From: an uncultured Actinomycetes bacterium
Lineage (GTDB): Bacteria > Actinomycetota > Actinomycetes > Nanopelagicales > Nanopelagicaceae
Reading direction: 5' to 3'
DNA length: 64,000 nucleotides
Assembly (NCBI GenBank): GCA_903834145.1
Contig: CAILHY010000005.1
Coordinates: forward strand, 1 to 64,000
Part shown: in pieces, positions 32,241 to 42,104 of the stretch
Layout of the letters: each line of letters begins with the position of its first letter
How positions within the stretch are numbered: the stretch's first letter is position 1
The notes under the pieces: generated by a model
The model's input: the letters and a program-made list of their open reading frames with translations, nothing else
Databases searched by the model: none
What the model was told of the DNA's origin: nothing
Made by a program: the position numbers and the translations under genes

Positions 32241-33671
32241 CTAAAGAGCCAACATGTCCACAAAATCGCTTACTTTTGTTACCTCTAAGGCAGCTCTATC
32301 AAGGGATAATTCTAGAATCTTTCTCTGCTGTTCAGCGCTATAAACTCTGGACAAATTCTTGCGATACTTATCAAAGAGCAGTGGAATTCCGTCAACCCGA
32401 CGCCATGCATGTCCGATTGGGTATTCAACAACCACCTCATCGAGTGAAGTTCCGTCTTTAAGTTTTACGGTGATGGCATTTGCGATGGAGCGCTTCGTGG
32501 CATCGTGATAGTCGGCAGTAAATTGTGAATCTTCCACACATGTGATCTTTTGGCGAAGCGCATCAATACGGCGATCGCTGGCAATGTCATTTTCATAATC
32601 TCTTGCCGTGAGACGTCCAAAAATAAGTGGGATGGCAACCATGTATTGAATACAGTGATCACGATCTGCTGGGTTATTGAGAGGTCCTTGTTTATCAATA
32701 ATCCTTATGCACGCCTCATGTGTGCGAATAATTACTGACTCGATATCCTCTGAACTCTTTCCCGCTTTAATCAATTGATGGTGAATCGTCATTGCTGCCT
32801 CCACGGCAGTTTGTGAGTGGAACTCAGCAGGAAATGAAATCTTAAAAAGAATATTTTCCATGACATAAGAACCATAGGCTCGTTGGAACTTAAAAGGTTG
32901 CCCCTTAAAGGAAACATCATAGAAACCCCATGTTTTTGCAGTTAACGCAGTTGGGTATCCCATCTCCCCCGCTTTAGCCATCAGAGATAGGCGTACTGCT
33001 CGAGAAGTCGCATCCCCGGCCGCCCAAGATTTTCGAGAACCTGCATTCGGAAAATGTCGGTAGGTGCGAAGAGATTGCCCATCGACCCAAGCTAAAGAAA
33101 CTGCGTTGAGGGTTTGTTCCCGAGTTAACCCAAGCATGTGCGCCACTACAGCGGTTGAGGCTACTTTCACGAGAAGAACGTGATCTAGGCCCACTTTATT
33201 AAATGAGTTCTCCAAGGCAATACAACCTTGAATCTCATGGGCCTTAATCATGGCAGTCAGTACATCGTGCACAAGAATCTGCTTGGCACCTGGATCTGAA
33301 TTCCTTGAAAGCCAATCAGCAGTGGCAAGAATCCCGCCCAAATTATCGGATGGATGTCCCCATTCAGCGGCTAACCAGGTGTCATTGAAATCTAACCAAC
33401 GAATCATTGCGCCAATATTGAATGCTGCCTGAACCGGGTCCAAAACAAAATGAGTACCGGGAACTTTCACACCGTTTTCTACGGTAGTACCTGGCACAAG
33501 TGGTCCAAGAAGTTTGGTGCAGGCCTCGTACTCCAGGGCTTCAAAGCCACAACCGAGTGTGTCGAGAAAGCAATACCAGGCTGTTTCGTACGCTACATCT
33601 GAAGTTATTTGATACTTCTCGACATAATCGACAATATCAATAATCACTTGATCGAAATTTTGCGTAGCCAC
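32241..33671 (-). CDS. prpD: 2-methylcitrate dehydratase (MmgE/PrpD family)
   Basis: This 476-residue protein has normal PrpD length. IVDYVEKYQITSDVAYETAWYCFLDTLGCGFEAL opens the family fold (key parts CFLDTLGCG, about 33-41). MIRWLDFNDTWLAAEWGHPSDNLGGILA (key parts LDFNDT and GHPSDN, about 92-111) is the substrate-site block. ISFPAEFHSQTAVEAA (about 278) is also conserved. It dehydrates 2-methylcitrate in the propionyl-CoA detoxification cycle. It follows prpC after 10 bp and ends 8 bp from the convergent glycosidase gene; no terminator is visible between them. Confidence 0.92.
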   Translation of the reverse strand: MATQNFDQVIIDIVDYVEKYQITSDVAYETAWYCFLDTLGCGFEALEYEACTKLLGPLVPGTTVENGVKVPGTHFVLDPVQAAFNIGAMIRWLDFNDTWLAAEWGHPSDNLGGILATADWLSRNSDPGAKQILVHDVLTAMIKAHEIQGCIALENSFNKVGLDHVLLVKVASTAVVAHMLGLTREQTLNAVSLAWVDGQSLRTYRHFPNAGSRKSWAAGDATSRAVRLSLMAKAGEMGYPTALTAKTWGFYDVSFKGQPFKFQRAYGSYVMENILFKISFPAEFHSQTAVEAAMTIHHQLIKAGKSSEDIESVIIRTHEACIRIIDKQGPLNNPADRDHCIQYMVAIPLIFGRLTARDYENDIASDRRIDALRQKITCVEDSQFTADYHDATKRSIANAITVKLKDGTSLDEVVVEYPIGHAWRRVDGIPLLFDKYRKNLSRVYSAEQQRKILELSLDRAALEVTKVSDFVDMLAL

Positions 33672-33681
33672 TATTTTCCGC

Positions 33682-34848
33682 CTATCTACTTTCTATGGGA
33701 ACAAATGCGAGGTCTTCAGGTCCAGTATAGATTGCACTTGGGCGAATAATCTTGTTGTCATTGCGCTGTTCGATAACATGCGCCGACCAACCAGATGTCC
33801 TAGCCATCACAAAGATAGGAGTAAAAAAAGACGTTGGTATACCCATCTTGTTATAGGCAACGGCTGAAAACCAATCCAAATTAGCAAACATATTTTTTGC
33901 ATCCAACATTGTGGTTTCAATGCGTTCGGCCACTTCGAAGAGTTTCATCGAGTCAGATGCCTCTGAAAGATCCTTCGCTACTTTCTTGATGATCTGATTC
34001 CGTGGATCTGAAATTGTGTAAACGGGATGGCCAAAGCCGATGATTACTTCTTTGTTAGCAACTCGTTCGCGGATATCGTTTTCGGCTTCATCGGCCGTGG
34101 AATAACGCTGTTGAATATCCAGCGCGATTTCATTTGCCCCCCCATGTTTGATCCCTCTCAAGGCGCCAATCGCTCCCGTAATAGAGGAGAAAATATCTGA
34201 ACCTGTCCCAGCAATGACACGCGATGTGAAGGTGGAGGCATTAAATTCGTGTTCAGCGTACAAAATAAGGGAGACATGCATCGCCTTTTCCCATTCAGGG
34301 GTAGCTTTCTTCCCATGCAATAAGTGGAGGAAGTGACCACCGATGGAATCATCATCGGTCGCCAAACTAATACGTTTGTGGCTATGCGTGAAGTGATACC
34401 AGTACAAGAGCATTGAACCAAGGCAGGCGATGAGCCGATCAGCGATCTCTTTAGTCTCGGCTTCGTCATGGCTTGAATTCTCTGGAGACTCACATCCAAG
34501 GGCGGAAACACCTGTTCTCAAAACATCCATGGGGTGTGCAGTCGCAGGCAAAGACTCAAGAATCACTTTTACCGATATCGGAAGATCGCGATGGGCATGC
34601 AGTTTGGTCTTATAGGCAACAAGTTCCGACAGAGTCGGGAGATGACCGTGCACGAGCAGATGCGCAACTTCTTCGAATTCGCAGTGAGCCGCTAAATCCG
34701 CAATGTCATATCCCCGGTAGTGCAAATCATTTCCAGATTTACCCACCGAACATAGCGCCGTACTGCCAGCAGCAACACCTGAAAGAGCGACAGATTTTTT
34801 GGGTTTGAAAACTACCTCATCATCTGTACCCATATTGTTATTGGCCAT
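33682..34848 (-). CDS. prpC: 2-methylcitrate synthase / citrate synthase family (PrpC)
   Basis: The 388-residue form starts at the ATG at 34848 ([14 protein letters not shown]), which overlaps prpB by 11 bp. A longer reading from 34953 would run deep into prp[13 protein letters not shown] and [12 protein letters not shown] open the fold. Catalytic His and Asp areas are [20 protein letters not shown] (about 222) with GIKHGGANE (about 263), and [14 protein letters not shown] (about 307). It condenses propionyl-CoA with oxaloacetate. Its place between prpB and prpD makes methylcitrate synthase more likely than housekeeping citrate synthase. Confidence 0.92.
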   Translation of the reverse strand: MANNNMGTDDEVVFKPKKSVALSGVAAGSTALCSVGKSGNDLHYRGYDIADLAAHCEFEEVAHLLVHGHLPTLSELVAYKTKLHAHRDLPISVKVILESLPATAHPMDVLRTGVSALGCESPENSSHDEAETKEIADRLIACLGSMLLYWYHFTHSHKRISLATDDDSIGGHFLHLLHGKKATPEWEKAMHVSLILYAEHEFNASTFTSRVIAGTGSDIFSSITGAIGALRGIKHGGANEIALDIQQRYSTADEAENDIRERVANKEVIIGFGHPVYTISDPRNQIIKKVAKDLSEASDSMKLFEVAERIETTMLDAKNMFANLDWFSAVAYNKMGIPTSFFTPIFVMARTSGWSAHVIEQRNDNKIIRPSAIYTGPEDLAFVPIESR

Positions 34849-35722
34849 CTTTCTGGAACTTATCGAGAGAACGTTCATATTCGTAATAATTAATGCGCTC
34901 GTATAACTCTTCACGCGTTTGCATGGTTGGCAGTGACGCTTTCTGGCTTCCATCTTTGCGAATTGTGTGGAAAACAGATTCGGCGGCCTTGTTCATAGCC
35001 CTAAAAGCGGAAAGCGGATAGAGCGCCATAGCTACACCGGCACCGGCTAATTCATGTGTTGTAAAAAGAGGCGTCAGCCCAAATTCGGTGATATTTGCAA
35101 GGACCGGTACCTGCACCGTAGATGTAAATTTCTTGTATGTCTCTAAATCTTTTACAGCCTCTGGAAATAGCGCATCCGCGCCAGCTTCAATATAAGCAAG
35201 CGCGCGATCGATCGCTGCATCAATGCCTTCAACCGCCAATGCGTCAGTACGCGCCATAATTAGGAAACTTTCGTCAGTGCGTGCATCTACTGCTGCCTTA
35301 ATGCGATCCACCATCTCACTCTTGCTTACAAGTTCTTTGTTGGGACGGTGACCGCAACGTTTGGCTGAAACCTGATCCTCAATGTGCATTCCAGCTGCGC
35401 CAGCCTTTATCAGTGAAGCCACGGTCCTGGCCACATTGAAAGCGGATGAACCAAATCCAGTGTCTGCATCTACTAACAGGGGCAAGTTGCATACATCGGT
35501 GATACGCCGTACATCGATGAGTACATCTTCCAAAGTTGTAATACCTAGATCTGGAACTCCAAGAGAACCAGCAGCGACTCCACCACCGGAAAGATATATC
35601 GCATGGAAACCTTCGCGTTGGGCAAGGAGGGCATGATTGGCATTGATGGTGCCGACGATTTGCAATGGAGCTTCAGCATGTAACGCGCTTCTTAGTCGAG
35701 CCCCAGGGGTTTGCTCATTCAC
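34838..35722 (-). CDS. prpB: 2-methylisocitrate lyase (PrpB)
   Basis: This 294-residue PEP-mutase/isocitrate-lyase fold enzyme splits 2-methylisocitrate to pyruvate and succinate. The Mg site and active loop are visible: [13 protein letters not shown] (about 80-92), [20 protein letters not shown] (about 111-130) with the KRCGH catalytic loop, and [10 protein letters not shown] (about 157). It is the first gene of the prpBCD operon. No regulator of the PrpR type lies beside it, and the promoter must be in the 50-bp gap to 35773 or upstream. Confidence 0.93.
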   Translation of the reverse strand: MNEQTPGARLRSALHAEAPLQIVGTINANHALLAQREGFHAIYLSGGGVAAGSLGVPDLGITTLEDVLIDVRRITDVCNLPLLVDADTGFGSSAFNVARTVASLIKAGAAGMHIEDQVSAKRCGHRPNKELVSKSEMVDRIKAAVDARTDESFLIMARTDALAVEGIDAAIDRALAYIEAGADALFPEAVKDLETYKKFTSTVQVPVLANITEFGLTPLFTTHELAGAGVAMALYPLSAFRAMNKAAESVFHTIRKDGSQKASLPTMQTREELYERINYYEYERSLDKFQKDGQ

Positions 35723-35772
35723 GTATTTATTCTAGGGCAGAGACGTACGTGGGACTAGTTGCGCCTGCGAAA

Positions 35773-36531
35773 TTAATACGACCCGGCAGGCTTAGGGATC
35801 ATGGGCGATGTAGATTTCATCGGTTCGAAGTTAGAAAATGGGGTGGCGTGAATGATTCCAGATATACCAACAATGGCCCCAGAACTCCTACACACTAAAT
35901 ACATAGGGTCATCCAGTACCGTTTTAAAATCAACTTCTCCGAGAGGACTGACGTTGATACCTGTCCATCGGACAAAATCTTCTTTGGCGACGCCAAATAC
36001 AACGGAACGATCTTTTTCATAATCCTTTTTATATTGAAAATAACAAGAAACGGTTGGCGAGTTAGCTACCGATGCGTTTTTCCAGAGTCCGGAAAGGTGA
36101 GCATCGAGTTCATAAAATCCTAATGGCATGTCATTGGGGTAAATAGTGGCCATCACAACGCCCTTGAAATCTGAAGTCGTTGTCGATGCCGTCGTTGCAG
36201 CGCTCACAGAAATGTCTTGAGTTGGTACAACTTTGTAGTAAACATTTTGCGTAGCATCCCCCGCTGGGCCTGTAGCACCGGCCGAACCACGCGAACCTGT
36301 TGGCCCAACCTCGCCCTGGGCCCCGAGCTCCAAACGAGTGGAACCAGAAGGACATTTGAGCGTGCCTGTAAAAGTAACAACCTTCGTTGTGGGATTAGCG
36401 CACAGTAAATAGCCTGTCGACGGAGTGTTGCTCACACCAGCACCCACTCCATACGCTGTGGCGCCGCTGAGAGCAATGCCAATCACGACGCCTAAAAGGA
36501 GCCGTGTTTGCTTGCCCAACTGCACTTTCAT
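35773..36531 (-). CDS. secreted protein with short collagen-like stretch
   Basis: This 252-residue protein starts with a good ribosome site (GAGGGTGAGCG). It has a signal-anchor-like N-terminus (about 8-30), then a small Cys module LLCANPTTKVVTFTGTLKCPSG (about 41-62, key Cys in LLCAN and LKCPSG). A brief Gly-X-Y run follows (GEVGPTGSRGSAGATGPAGDA split as GEVGPTGSRG and SAGATGPAGDA, about 73-93), then a C-terminal globular domain with two Cys. Such modules are common in exported actinobacterial proteins and suggest a cell-surface role, perhaps attachment. The downstream prpB start is 50 bp away on the same strand; co-transcription is uncertain. Confidence 0.65.
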   Translation of the reverse strand: MKVQLGKQTRLLLGVVIGIALSGATAYGVGAGVSNTPSTGYLLCANPTTKVVTFTGTLKCPSGSTRLELGAQGEVGPTGSRGSAGATGPAGDATQNVYYKVVPTQDISVSAATTASTTTSDFKGVVMATIYPNDMPLGFYELDAHLSGLWKNASVANSPTVSCYFQYKKDYEKDRSVVFGVAKEDFVRWTGINVSPLGEVDFKTVLDDPMYLVCRSSGAIVGISGIIHATPFSNFEPMKSTSPMIPKPAGSY

Positions 36532-36559
36532 CGCTCACCCTCAACCAGGATCCACTTCT

Positions 36560-36578
36560 AAGGTAACGAGATTACCTT
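36560..36578. promoter_or_regulatory. 7-bp inverted repeat between the two surface-protein genes
   Basis: AAGGTAA (36560-36566) and TTACCTT (36572-36578) pair around CGAGA in the 105-bp gap 36532-36636. No T-run follows on either strand, so it may be an operator or a weak hairpin after the large gene. Confidence 0.35.
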
Positions 36579-36636
36579 CGAAGCCGACCCAGAACAAGCC
36601 GTCAGCATGATCGAGGTATCAATTGCCCGATTTGTA

Positions 36637-39465
36637 TTACCAGATTGAGATCTCTGCACGTCGGTTCGATGCCAGCGCTTTGGCATTCTTGCCACCGTCA
36701 ACTGGCTTGCTCGAAGCAAATGCTCCCACTGTGAAATTCACACTGGGAAGCAATTTCTCAAGATAGGACTTGGTTGTATTTGCCCGTGCGCTGGATAGGG
36801 CTTTGTTATCTACTCCACGATTAATATCAGTGTGGCCGTACACAACGAGTTTAGTGAAACCTTCTGTTTTAACGATCTCGGCGATCCTTTTTAGTTCGGT
36901 CATTGCAGAGAGCGTTAATTTGGATGAGTTATTGGCAAAGTTCACTACCAATGCAGGAAGTGGCTTCTCTAAGTGAAAGGTTGGAATCACGATGGTCTGT
37001 GTGTCTCCCCCGCCAATTTCGGTAACCTCAACCTGAGTTGACGGTCCAACAATTGTGTCCACCGAACATGATGTCGTAGTTGTTGTACATACAACTTCGC
37101 CTCTGATCTTGACCACATAACTCGTCGCGTTTGGTGAAGCCTGCCAAGACAAGAGCGACTTCGGATTCATGATTGAAGTTGGGCCCACCAATGTTGGTTC
37201 TGGGACAGGATTAACGGTTACGGGGATGTTCTCAACTTGAACAAGTCCATTAGTCGTGATCGTTACCTGAACGCTCGTATGTCCGCTAAACGAAGGCGCA
37301 GTCTTTATATCGGCTTGCGTTCCGTGCAAGGTAACAAGGTCAACTCCTTCACCCTGTTGTGTGACTTTCACACTCGAATCATTCGTCGAATTAAGTTCCA
37401 GGGTCTTGGTAGTTGCATTTGGATCTGAAGGAGGATTAATTATAAGAGGTAGCGCAATCGCCTCTGGATTGACAATCAAGGTGACGCGGCCTGATACAGG
37501 CGGATAGTTGGAATCTGTTGGAGTAAAGACCACAGTCAATTCATGAGTTCCTGGATCAAGAATCGAATCCAATCCCGGTGAATATGAGTATGTACCTGGA
37601 ACCGACCCCACTGCATTGAGTTGCGTTCCATCCACTGGAGTTGGATGCGTGATCGGTGATGGGCTGTTCCATATAAGTGTGGTCACTGGTGAATAAACGA
37701 GAATCGTGACTTGCGCAGTCAAAACATTTCCACTACTTGCAACAGTAAAGGACACCGACAATGTATGTGTTCCAGGAGTTAGAACTGTTCCTGTTCCCGG
37801 GCTATAAAGATAGGTTCCTGAATAATTCGATGATGCATTGAGTTGGGTCTCCGAAAGAGCCGCCGGATAGTAAATAGGACTCGGGCTGGTCCACGTGATG
37901 AATGGCGCGGGTGGCGGTGGAGTTGGCGCCGGAGTTGGCGCTGGAGTTGGCGCTGGAGTTGGCGCTACAACGATTGCAGTCCACGTCGCGTACAGAGTTA
38001 CGTTGGATGAAGACATCAGGAAAGTCGCGCTTGCCGTAGCTGCGATTGCCGTACCAAGTCCATTCGCTGCGGTGTTCCAACCTGCAAAGCTGTATCCAGT
38101 TTTAGCAAGCGTTCCGCTATTACTGAGAGCGGTAACCGTGTCGCCGCTGGAATACGTGGCTACGTCAATGGGGACTGATCCTGACGTTGCTGTATTGGTG
38201 TCGTAGGTAACGCTGTAGGTCACCGGGACTCCACCAGAGGTCTTGAAATGCTCAACACTTCCATAGCCCATTAGGGATGCAGCATTGAGCGCCTTCGCCT
38301 GATAGTAATAATCAGTTCCAGCGCTTAAACCTGTAAAACTGACTGAAATTGCAGAGCTACTCGTACTGGAGGGATAAGCCGTCGCCGTAGTAACGCATGT
38401 TGGAGATGTATTAAGTAAACCGGCAGATGGACCAGAGGCATTGACAGAATTGCTAGTGCTATAGCAAATACTCGCACCATTTGTTGCGACCGCACTGAGG
38501 TTTGTGATTATCGTTCCAGCAACGTCAACGGTTGCGTTGGTCAAGTTTGAAAAAGCCGCGGAAGTGGTTACAACTGGAGCCAAGGCGCTTGCAGATGTAT
38601 GGCAATTTGCTCCGTCGTTTGTTGACCCAGCGAGCGTGGTATCTGCAAGGTTTGTCGCAGTAACAGAAGTTGCCCCGCTTGTTGAGTCGGTGGCACCTAT
38701 TTCGTATAGGGCGTGAGTACTCACACCGCTAGAAGCCGTGTTGTTAAAGAAATACAAGTTTCCAACTGAATCTGAATATTGCGCTCCATAAGTTCCGCCT
38801 GCACCTGCATCGGAATAGGTCACCGCTTTACTTATGTAGGTTGCACTGGTGGAAGTTGCGGATGAGAATGTAAATATGAAAAGAGTGCTGCCTTCTAGCG
38901 AATAGGCCTTATAGCCAGAGCCCGAAACATCTTTAACTGTTGTGATGTCTTTCGCACTACTAAAATTAGGGCCGGAATCATTCTTTGTTAGCGCGACATC
39001 TACCGCAGTGGCTCCGGATACGACCCCAGCGGTCCTGGTCAATGTCACCAACTGTAAAGCGCTACCAACATCGAGCATCACGTCGTTTGTGACAAAGTCT
39101 CCTCCGGATGACGCAGTGAGGTTCGTGTATGTACCTCTTTGTGTAAAGGTTCCTGCTGCATCAATTTCATAGAGTTTCGAACTCGAGTTTCCGTAAATTA
39201 AGTTATCTGCTGGGTTATAACCAATGCCATTAATACTTGAGACACTGGCGCTACCGATTGACGTATATGTTTGCGTTGCAATATTGAGACCGTAAAAATT
39301 TCCGCCACTCACCTGGTAAAAAGTTGAGTTACAGGTAAATGGCGTAGAAGCCGCTTGCGCGATTTGTGTAGGCCCAATAAAGGCAAAAAGCAACGACGCG
39401 ATTAATGCAAAGATCCAACGACCACGGGAGGGCATTACGGACATAACGGCAGATTTCTGCAACAT
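36637..39465 (-). CDS. 942-residue multidomain surface protein with C-terminal OmpA-like domain
   Basis: The signal peptide is best read from MPSRGRWIFALIASLLFAF (inner ATG at 39435; the ATG at 39465 is also open) and is cut near AQA. Domains in order: a repeat-rich beta region like DUF6923 (about 40-290); a fibronectin-like region (295-410); an InlB/Listeria-Bacteroides repeat with GYSFAGWNTAANG (about 415-497); an APTP linker (505-525); two MBG-type Ig-like repeats, each starting with the WxSPSPI pattern (about 527-690); Ig-like and fibronectin-like parts; and an OmpA-like end (about 835-942) with VVYGHTDINRGVDNKALSSAR, whose Asp and Arg are the peptidoglycan (DAP) contacts. It is probably wall-bound and adhesive. 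Confidence 0.75.
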   Translation of the reverse strand: MLQKSAVMSVMPSRGRWIFALIASLLFAFIGPTQIAQAASTPFTCNSTFYQVSGGNFYGLNIATQTYTSIGSASVSSINGIGYNPADNLIYGNSSSKLYEIDAAGTFTQRGTYTNLTASSGGDFVTNDVMLDVGSALQLVTLTRTAGVVSGATAVDVALTKNDSGPNFSSAKDITTVKDVSGSGYKAYSLEGSTLFIFTFSSATSTSATYISKAVTYSDAGAGGTYGAQYSDSVGNLYFFNNTASSGVSTHALYEIGATDSTSGATSVTATNLADTTLAGSTNDGANCHTSASALAPVVTTSAAFSNLTNATVDVAGTIITNLSAVATNGASICYSTSNSVNASGPSAGLLNTSPTCVTTATAYPSSTSSSAISVSFTGLSAGTDYYYQAKALNAASLMGYGSVEHFKTSGGVPVTYSVTYDTNTATSGSVPIDVATYSSGDTVTALSNSGTLAKTGYSFAGWNTAANGLGTAIAATASATFLMSSSNVTLYATWTAIVVAPTPAPTPAPTPAPTPPPPAPFITWTSPSPIYYPAALSETQLNASSNYSGTYLYSPGTGTVLTPGTHTLSVSFTVASSGNVLTAQVTILVYSPVTTLIWNSPSPITHPTPVDGTQLNAVGSVPGTYSYSPGLDSILDPGTHELTVVFTPTDSNYPPVSGRVTLIVNPEAIALPLIINPPSDPNATTKTLELNSTNDSSVKVTQQGEGVDLVTLHGTQADIKTAPSFSGHTSVQVTITTNGLVQVENIPVTVNPVPEPTLVGPTSIMNPKSLLSWQASPNATSYVVKIRGEVVCTTTTTSCSVDTIVGPSTQVEVTEIGGGDTQTIVIPTFHLEKPLPALVVNFANNSSKLTLSAMTELKRIAEIVKTEGFTKLVVYGHTDINRGVDNKALSSARANTTKSYLEKLLPSVNFTVGAFASSKPVDGGKNAKALASNRRAEISIW
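37919..37966 (-). repeat. 12-bp tandem repeat coding for the APTP linker
   Basis: Four near-identical copies of GGAGTTGGCGCT (the first ends in C) encode Pro-Ala-Pro-Thr units on the minus strand. This is the proline-rich hinge of the 942-residue protein. Copy number could vary between strains by slippage while keeping frame. Confidence 0.85.
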
Positions 39466-39501
39466 TCAGACACCGGATTCGCTTAAAAATGCCCAAAATC
39501 C

Positions 39502-39543
39502 GGCGTACCGCCAGAACTCCCACATTGGGGGGCTATACCCCAA
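39502..39543 (-). promoter_or_regulatory. two small hairpins in the leader of the large surface-protein gene
   Basis: GGCG-TAC-CGCC (39502-39512) and TTGGGG...CCCCAA (39525-39543, seven-base loop) lie in the 105-bp gap between the methyltransferase stop and the large gene. They could be a terminator for the former or leader structure for the latter. No T-run was seen. Confidence 0.4.
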
Positions 39544-39570
39544 ATATAGACTAAAAGTCGGGGGCTAGCC

Positions 39571-40758
39571 CTATATTGAAGATTTAACGCGCTGCATCAG
39601 CGCGGGCTCGACGCCCCACAGGCGAATCAGCTCCTCATATCGTTGCCTCTCAGCGGGTTCTGGTGCCGCGCCAGTCTTGATAGCCCGAATCATGAGGTTT
39701 CTTGGCGTATGTTCACCGCCGACAAATTCAACAATGTCGGTTCGGTATCCATGGAGCTTGAGGATTTGAGCCCGCAACGAATCGGTAAGCAGGTCGGCAA
39801 ATCGTTCTTTCATAAGGCCATGTTTGGTTATCAGCGACCAAGGTTCTGGTGAATTCTGCATTTGAGACTGCAGGTCGTGATGACAACAAGGAGCGATGAG
39901 TAATAGTTTGGCGCCGTTGTTAATCCCCCACGCGATTGCATCATCGGTTGCGGTATCACAAGCATGCAGTGCGATCACTACATCGGCGCTAGTCAGCGTG
40001 GTCTGTGAAATTTCTTCCGCACGAAATTCGATGGTGGGTTCAATGCCAAGTTCTCGGGCGATGGCCACATTTCGAGTTCGTGAATCTTTACGCACATCAA
40101 TGCCAATTACTTGAACAGGCATTCCCGCGCTCCTAAGGTATTGGTGGGCGGCAAAAGTTAAATATGCGTGGCCACAACCGAGGTCCACAATTGAAAGAGG
40201 ATTCTGCTGAGTTGGCTGATGAATATGTCCGGCTTCAATTGCTGATTCCAAGGTAGGGGCAAGGAGTCTTAAAAACTCCTCCACCTGTTTGTACTTATCT
40301 TGGCGAGAGGGTTTGATATGGCCCGCGTTGTCTGCGATGCCTACCTCCTTCAAGAATGGATCTGAAGAATCCAGCAAACGAGACTTCACTCGATCGTGCT
40401 CCAGGTTCTGCTTGTTTTCACCTTTTTCAAAGTGAACGAGTGGCTCTTGTTTCTTCGTGATACGAATCGACATGGAACCCGCGGCGTGCTCGACGAGGAT
40501 ATTGGCAAAGCCACTTGAGACTAACGCTTGAAGATCAAATGTGAGTGGGTCGACATTTGTAGTGGTCGTTTGGCGACCATCATTTTCCATGATCTGCAAC
40601 ATAATCGCTTCTTTAATCTTTACAGGTCGAATATCAATTCGTGCTGTGTGCGTCTGCATATTTCTGCGACGACCTGATAGAACCGCACGAACAAATGTTT
40701 GAGTATCGCGCATCATTTCGCAGGACTGAGAAATAGCCTCATCCAGAGTTAACGCCAT
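39571..40758 (-). CDS. SAM-dependent methyltransferase (Methyltransf_32-like) with N-terminal domain
   Basis: This 395-residue protein has a class I methyltransferase domain in the middle: IVDLGCGHAYLTFAAHQYL (about 189-207) is motif I, VIGIDVRKDS (about 216) the Asp for the SAM ribose, and VIALHACDTATDDAI (about 257) with LLIAPCCHHDL (about 280) the later blocks. The PCCH motif is typical of the METTL25/GSTCD-like branch. The first 110 residues are an extra domain that may bind nucleic acid. It overlaps the histidine-kinase stop by 10 bp, so it belongs to the regulator/kinase operon. The substrate is unknown. Confidence 0.8.
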   Translation of the reverse strand: MALTLDEAISQSCEMMRDTQTFVRAVLSGRRRNMQTHTARIDIRPVKIKEAIMLQIMENDGRQTTTTNVDPLTFDLQALVSSGFANILVEHAAGSMSIRITKKQEPLVHFEKGENKQNLEHDRVKSRLLDSSDPFLKEVGIADNAGHIKPSRQDKYKQVEEFLRLLAPTLESAIEAGHIHQPTQQNPLSIVDLGCGHAYLTFAAHQYLRSAGMPVQVIGIDVRKDSRTRNVAIARELGIEPTIEFRAEEISQTTLTSADVVIALHACDTATDDAIAWGINNGAKLLLIAPCCHHDLQSQMQNSPEPWSLITKHGLMKERFADLLTDSLRAQILKLHGYRTDIVEFVGGEHTPRNLMIRAIKTGAAPEPAERQRYEELIRLWGVEPALMQRVKSSI

Positions 40759-42104
40759 GGCAACACAATCAACATTTTTAGACCACCCAGGTAGCTCTTG
40801 GTGAGAGATACCGATCCCCCATGTTCGCGAACGATAGCCAAAATTATGCTCATTCCTAAACCTGAACCACCAGCTTCTCGCGATCTGGATCTATCAAATC
40901 TCTGAAATCCCTGAATTCCACTTGTGTAAGCACTTTCAGGAAGCCCGGGTCCACCATCTTCGATAACAATTTCTACAGACCCCTCGACAAGCAAAAGTGA
41001 AACATGCACGGGTGCGCCCACGGGTGTATGGCGCGCAATATTTCCGAACGCATTACTAAAGAGCCGGGCCAGATGTGCCTCTGATCCGGGCACATCAATG
41101 CCCGGTGAAATCTCAATTTCAACGATTCGATCTCTGTGTAAGGTAGCAAAGTCGCCCGCATGAGAAAGTAGCAACTGTGAAATTTCCACCGTTTCAACGT
41201 CGGATACGGGCCTTTGTCCAAATTCTGCCAAGAACAAAATGTCTTGAATGAGTGATTCCATGCGCACGATTTCCGATTGAACTCTGGCATAAGCAAGGGC
41301 TCTGCGCTCCGGGTCGGTCATGGCGTTTCCAGAAAGAAGTTCTACATACCCCTTGATAACCGTTAAAGGTGTGCGCAGTTCATGCGAGGCATCTCCCATG
41401 AACTCTTGCATTCGATTGCCCGACTCTTCTTCCACTTGAGTGGCGTGCGAAAGAGTGGAGACCATTTGATTGAGTGCCCGCGTCAATTGGTCGATCTCCG
41501 AATTCCCCGTTGATGCAGGGAGATCTGGCGTGGCTTTCCCCATGGAAATAAGAGTGGCTGAATCGATGATCTCTTCGACTTTTCGCATGTCTCGTCGAAC
41601 AAATAACCAGGTAATGATTCCAGCAAATAATAGACAAACAAACATGTAGATCAACAAACGCAATAACTCCGATTGAAGTCGGGCATTCGCGTCTCTCAAA
41701 GACGCCGCAACCACCAAGTATTCACCATTAGTCAGCGGAATTGTTTCTAACCTGTAAGCGTCGATGCCTGGAACAGTCTGAGGTTTCAACGAGCTCTTCT
41801 TGACCAATGCAGGAGTCGGATTAGGAACGATGCTTAATTTTGAATCAGTAAGCACTGCTCCAGATTTTGATCCTGAGTAGAAAACTATCGTGAGCGCAAG
41901 GTCGCTTTGCTTTCCAGAATAAATGGCCTGCGAAAGTGCATCGTTACTATTTCCATGAATTGCCTTGGCAACCGCGGTGAGTGATTGATCAATAGACGCA
42001 ATTGCCGACGCTCGAGATGCAGTTATCGCTACGGTTCCGATTACCAGAGCGCTGACCGTAGTTACCGTCGCAGTAACAATCGTGATCCGCGTGCGAAGTT
42101 TCAT
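40749..42104 (-). CDS. sensor histidine kinase (two-component, HAMP)
   Basis: This 451-residue protein has two predicted membrane helices (about 8-30 and 145-165) enclosing an extracellular sensor of about 110 residues. A HAMP follows (about 166-220), then HisKA with phospho-acceptor DASHELRTPLTVIKGY (about 243), an N box (LFSNAFGNIARHTP) and a G box region (IEDGGPGLP and GSGLGMSI). Orthodox architecture. It overlaps the response regulator by ATGA and the methyltransferase by 10 bp. The signal is not known; the divergent exported protein at 42967 is a possible target gene. Confidence 0.93.
   Translation of the reverse strand: MKLRTRITIVTATVTTVSALVIGTVAITASRASAIASIDQSLTAVAKAIHGNSNDALSQAIYSGKQSDLALTIVFYSGSKSGAVLTDSKLSIVPNPTPALVKKSSLKPQTVPGIDAYRLETIPLTNGEYLVVAASLRDANARLQSELLRLLIYMFVCLLFAGIITWLFVRRDMRKVEEIIDSATLISMGKATPDLPASTGNSEIDQLTRALNQMVSTLSHATQVEEESGNRMQEFMGDASHELRTPLTVIKGYVELLSGNAMTDPERRALAYARVQSEIVRMESLIQDILFLAEFGQRPVSDVETVEISQLLLSHAGDFATLHRDRIVEIEISPGIDVPGSEAHLARLFSNAFGNIARHTPVGAPVHVSLLLVEGSVEIVIEDGGPGLPESAYTSGIQGFQRFDRSRSREAGGSGLGMSIILAIVREHGGSVSLTKSYLGGLKMLIVLPWR

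Noticed and set aside
34849-34953. 35-residue extension of PrpC
   Set aside because: It lies inside prpB and is unlike citrate synthase N-termini.
37919-37966. possible CRISPR-like repeat
   Set aside because: 12-bp units without spacers, coding for APTP in frame.
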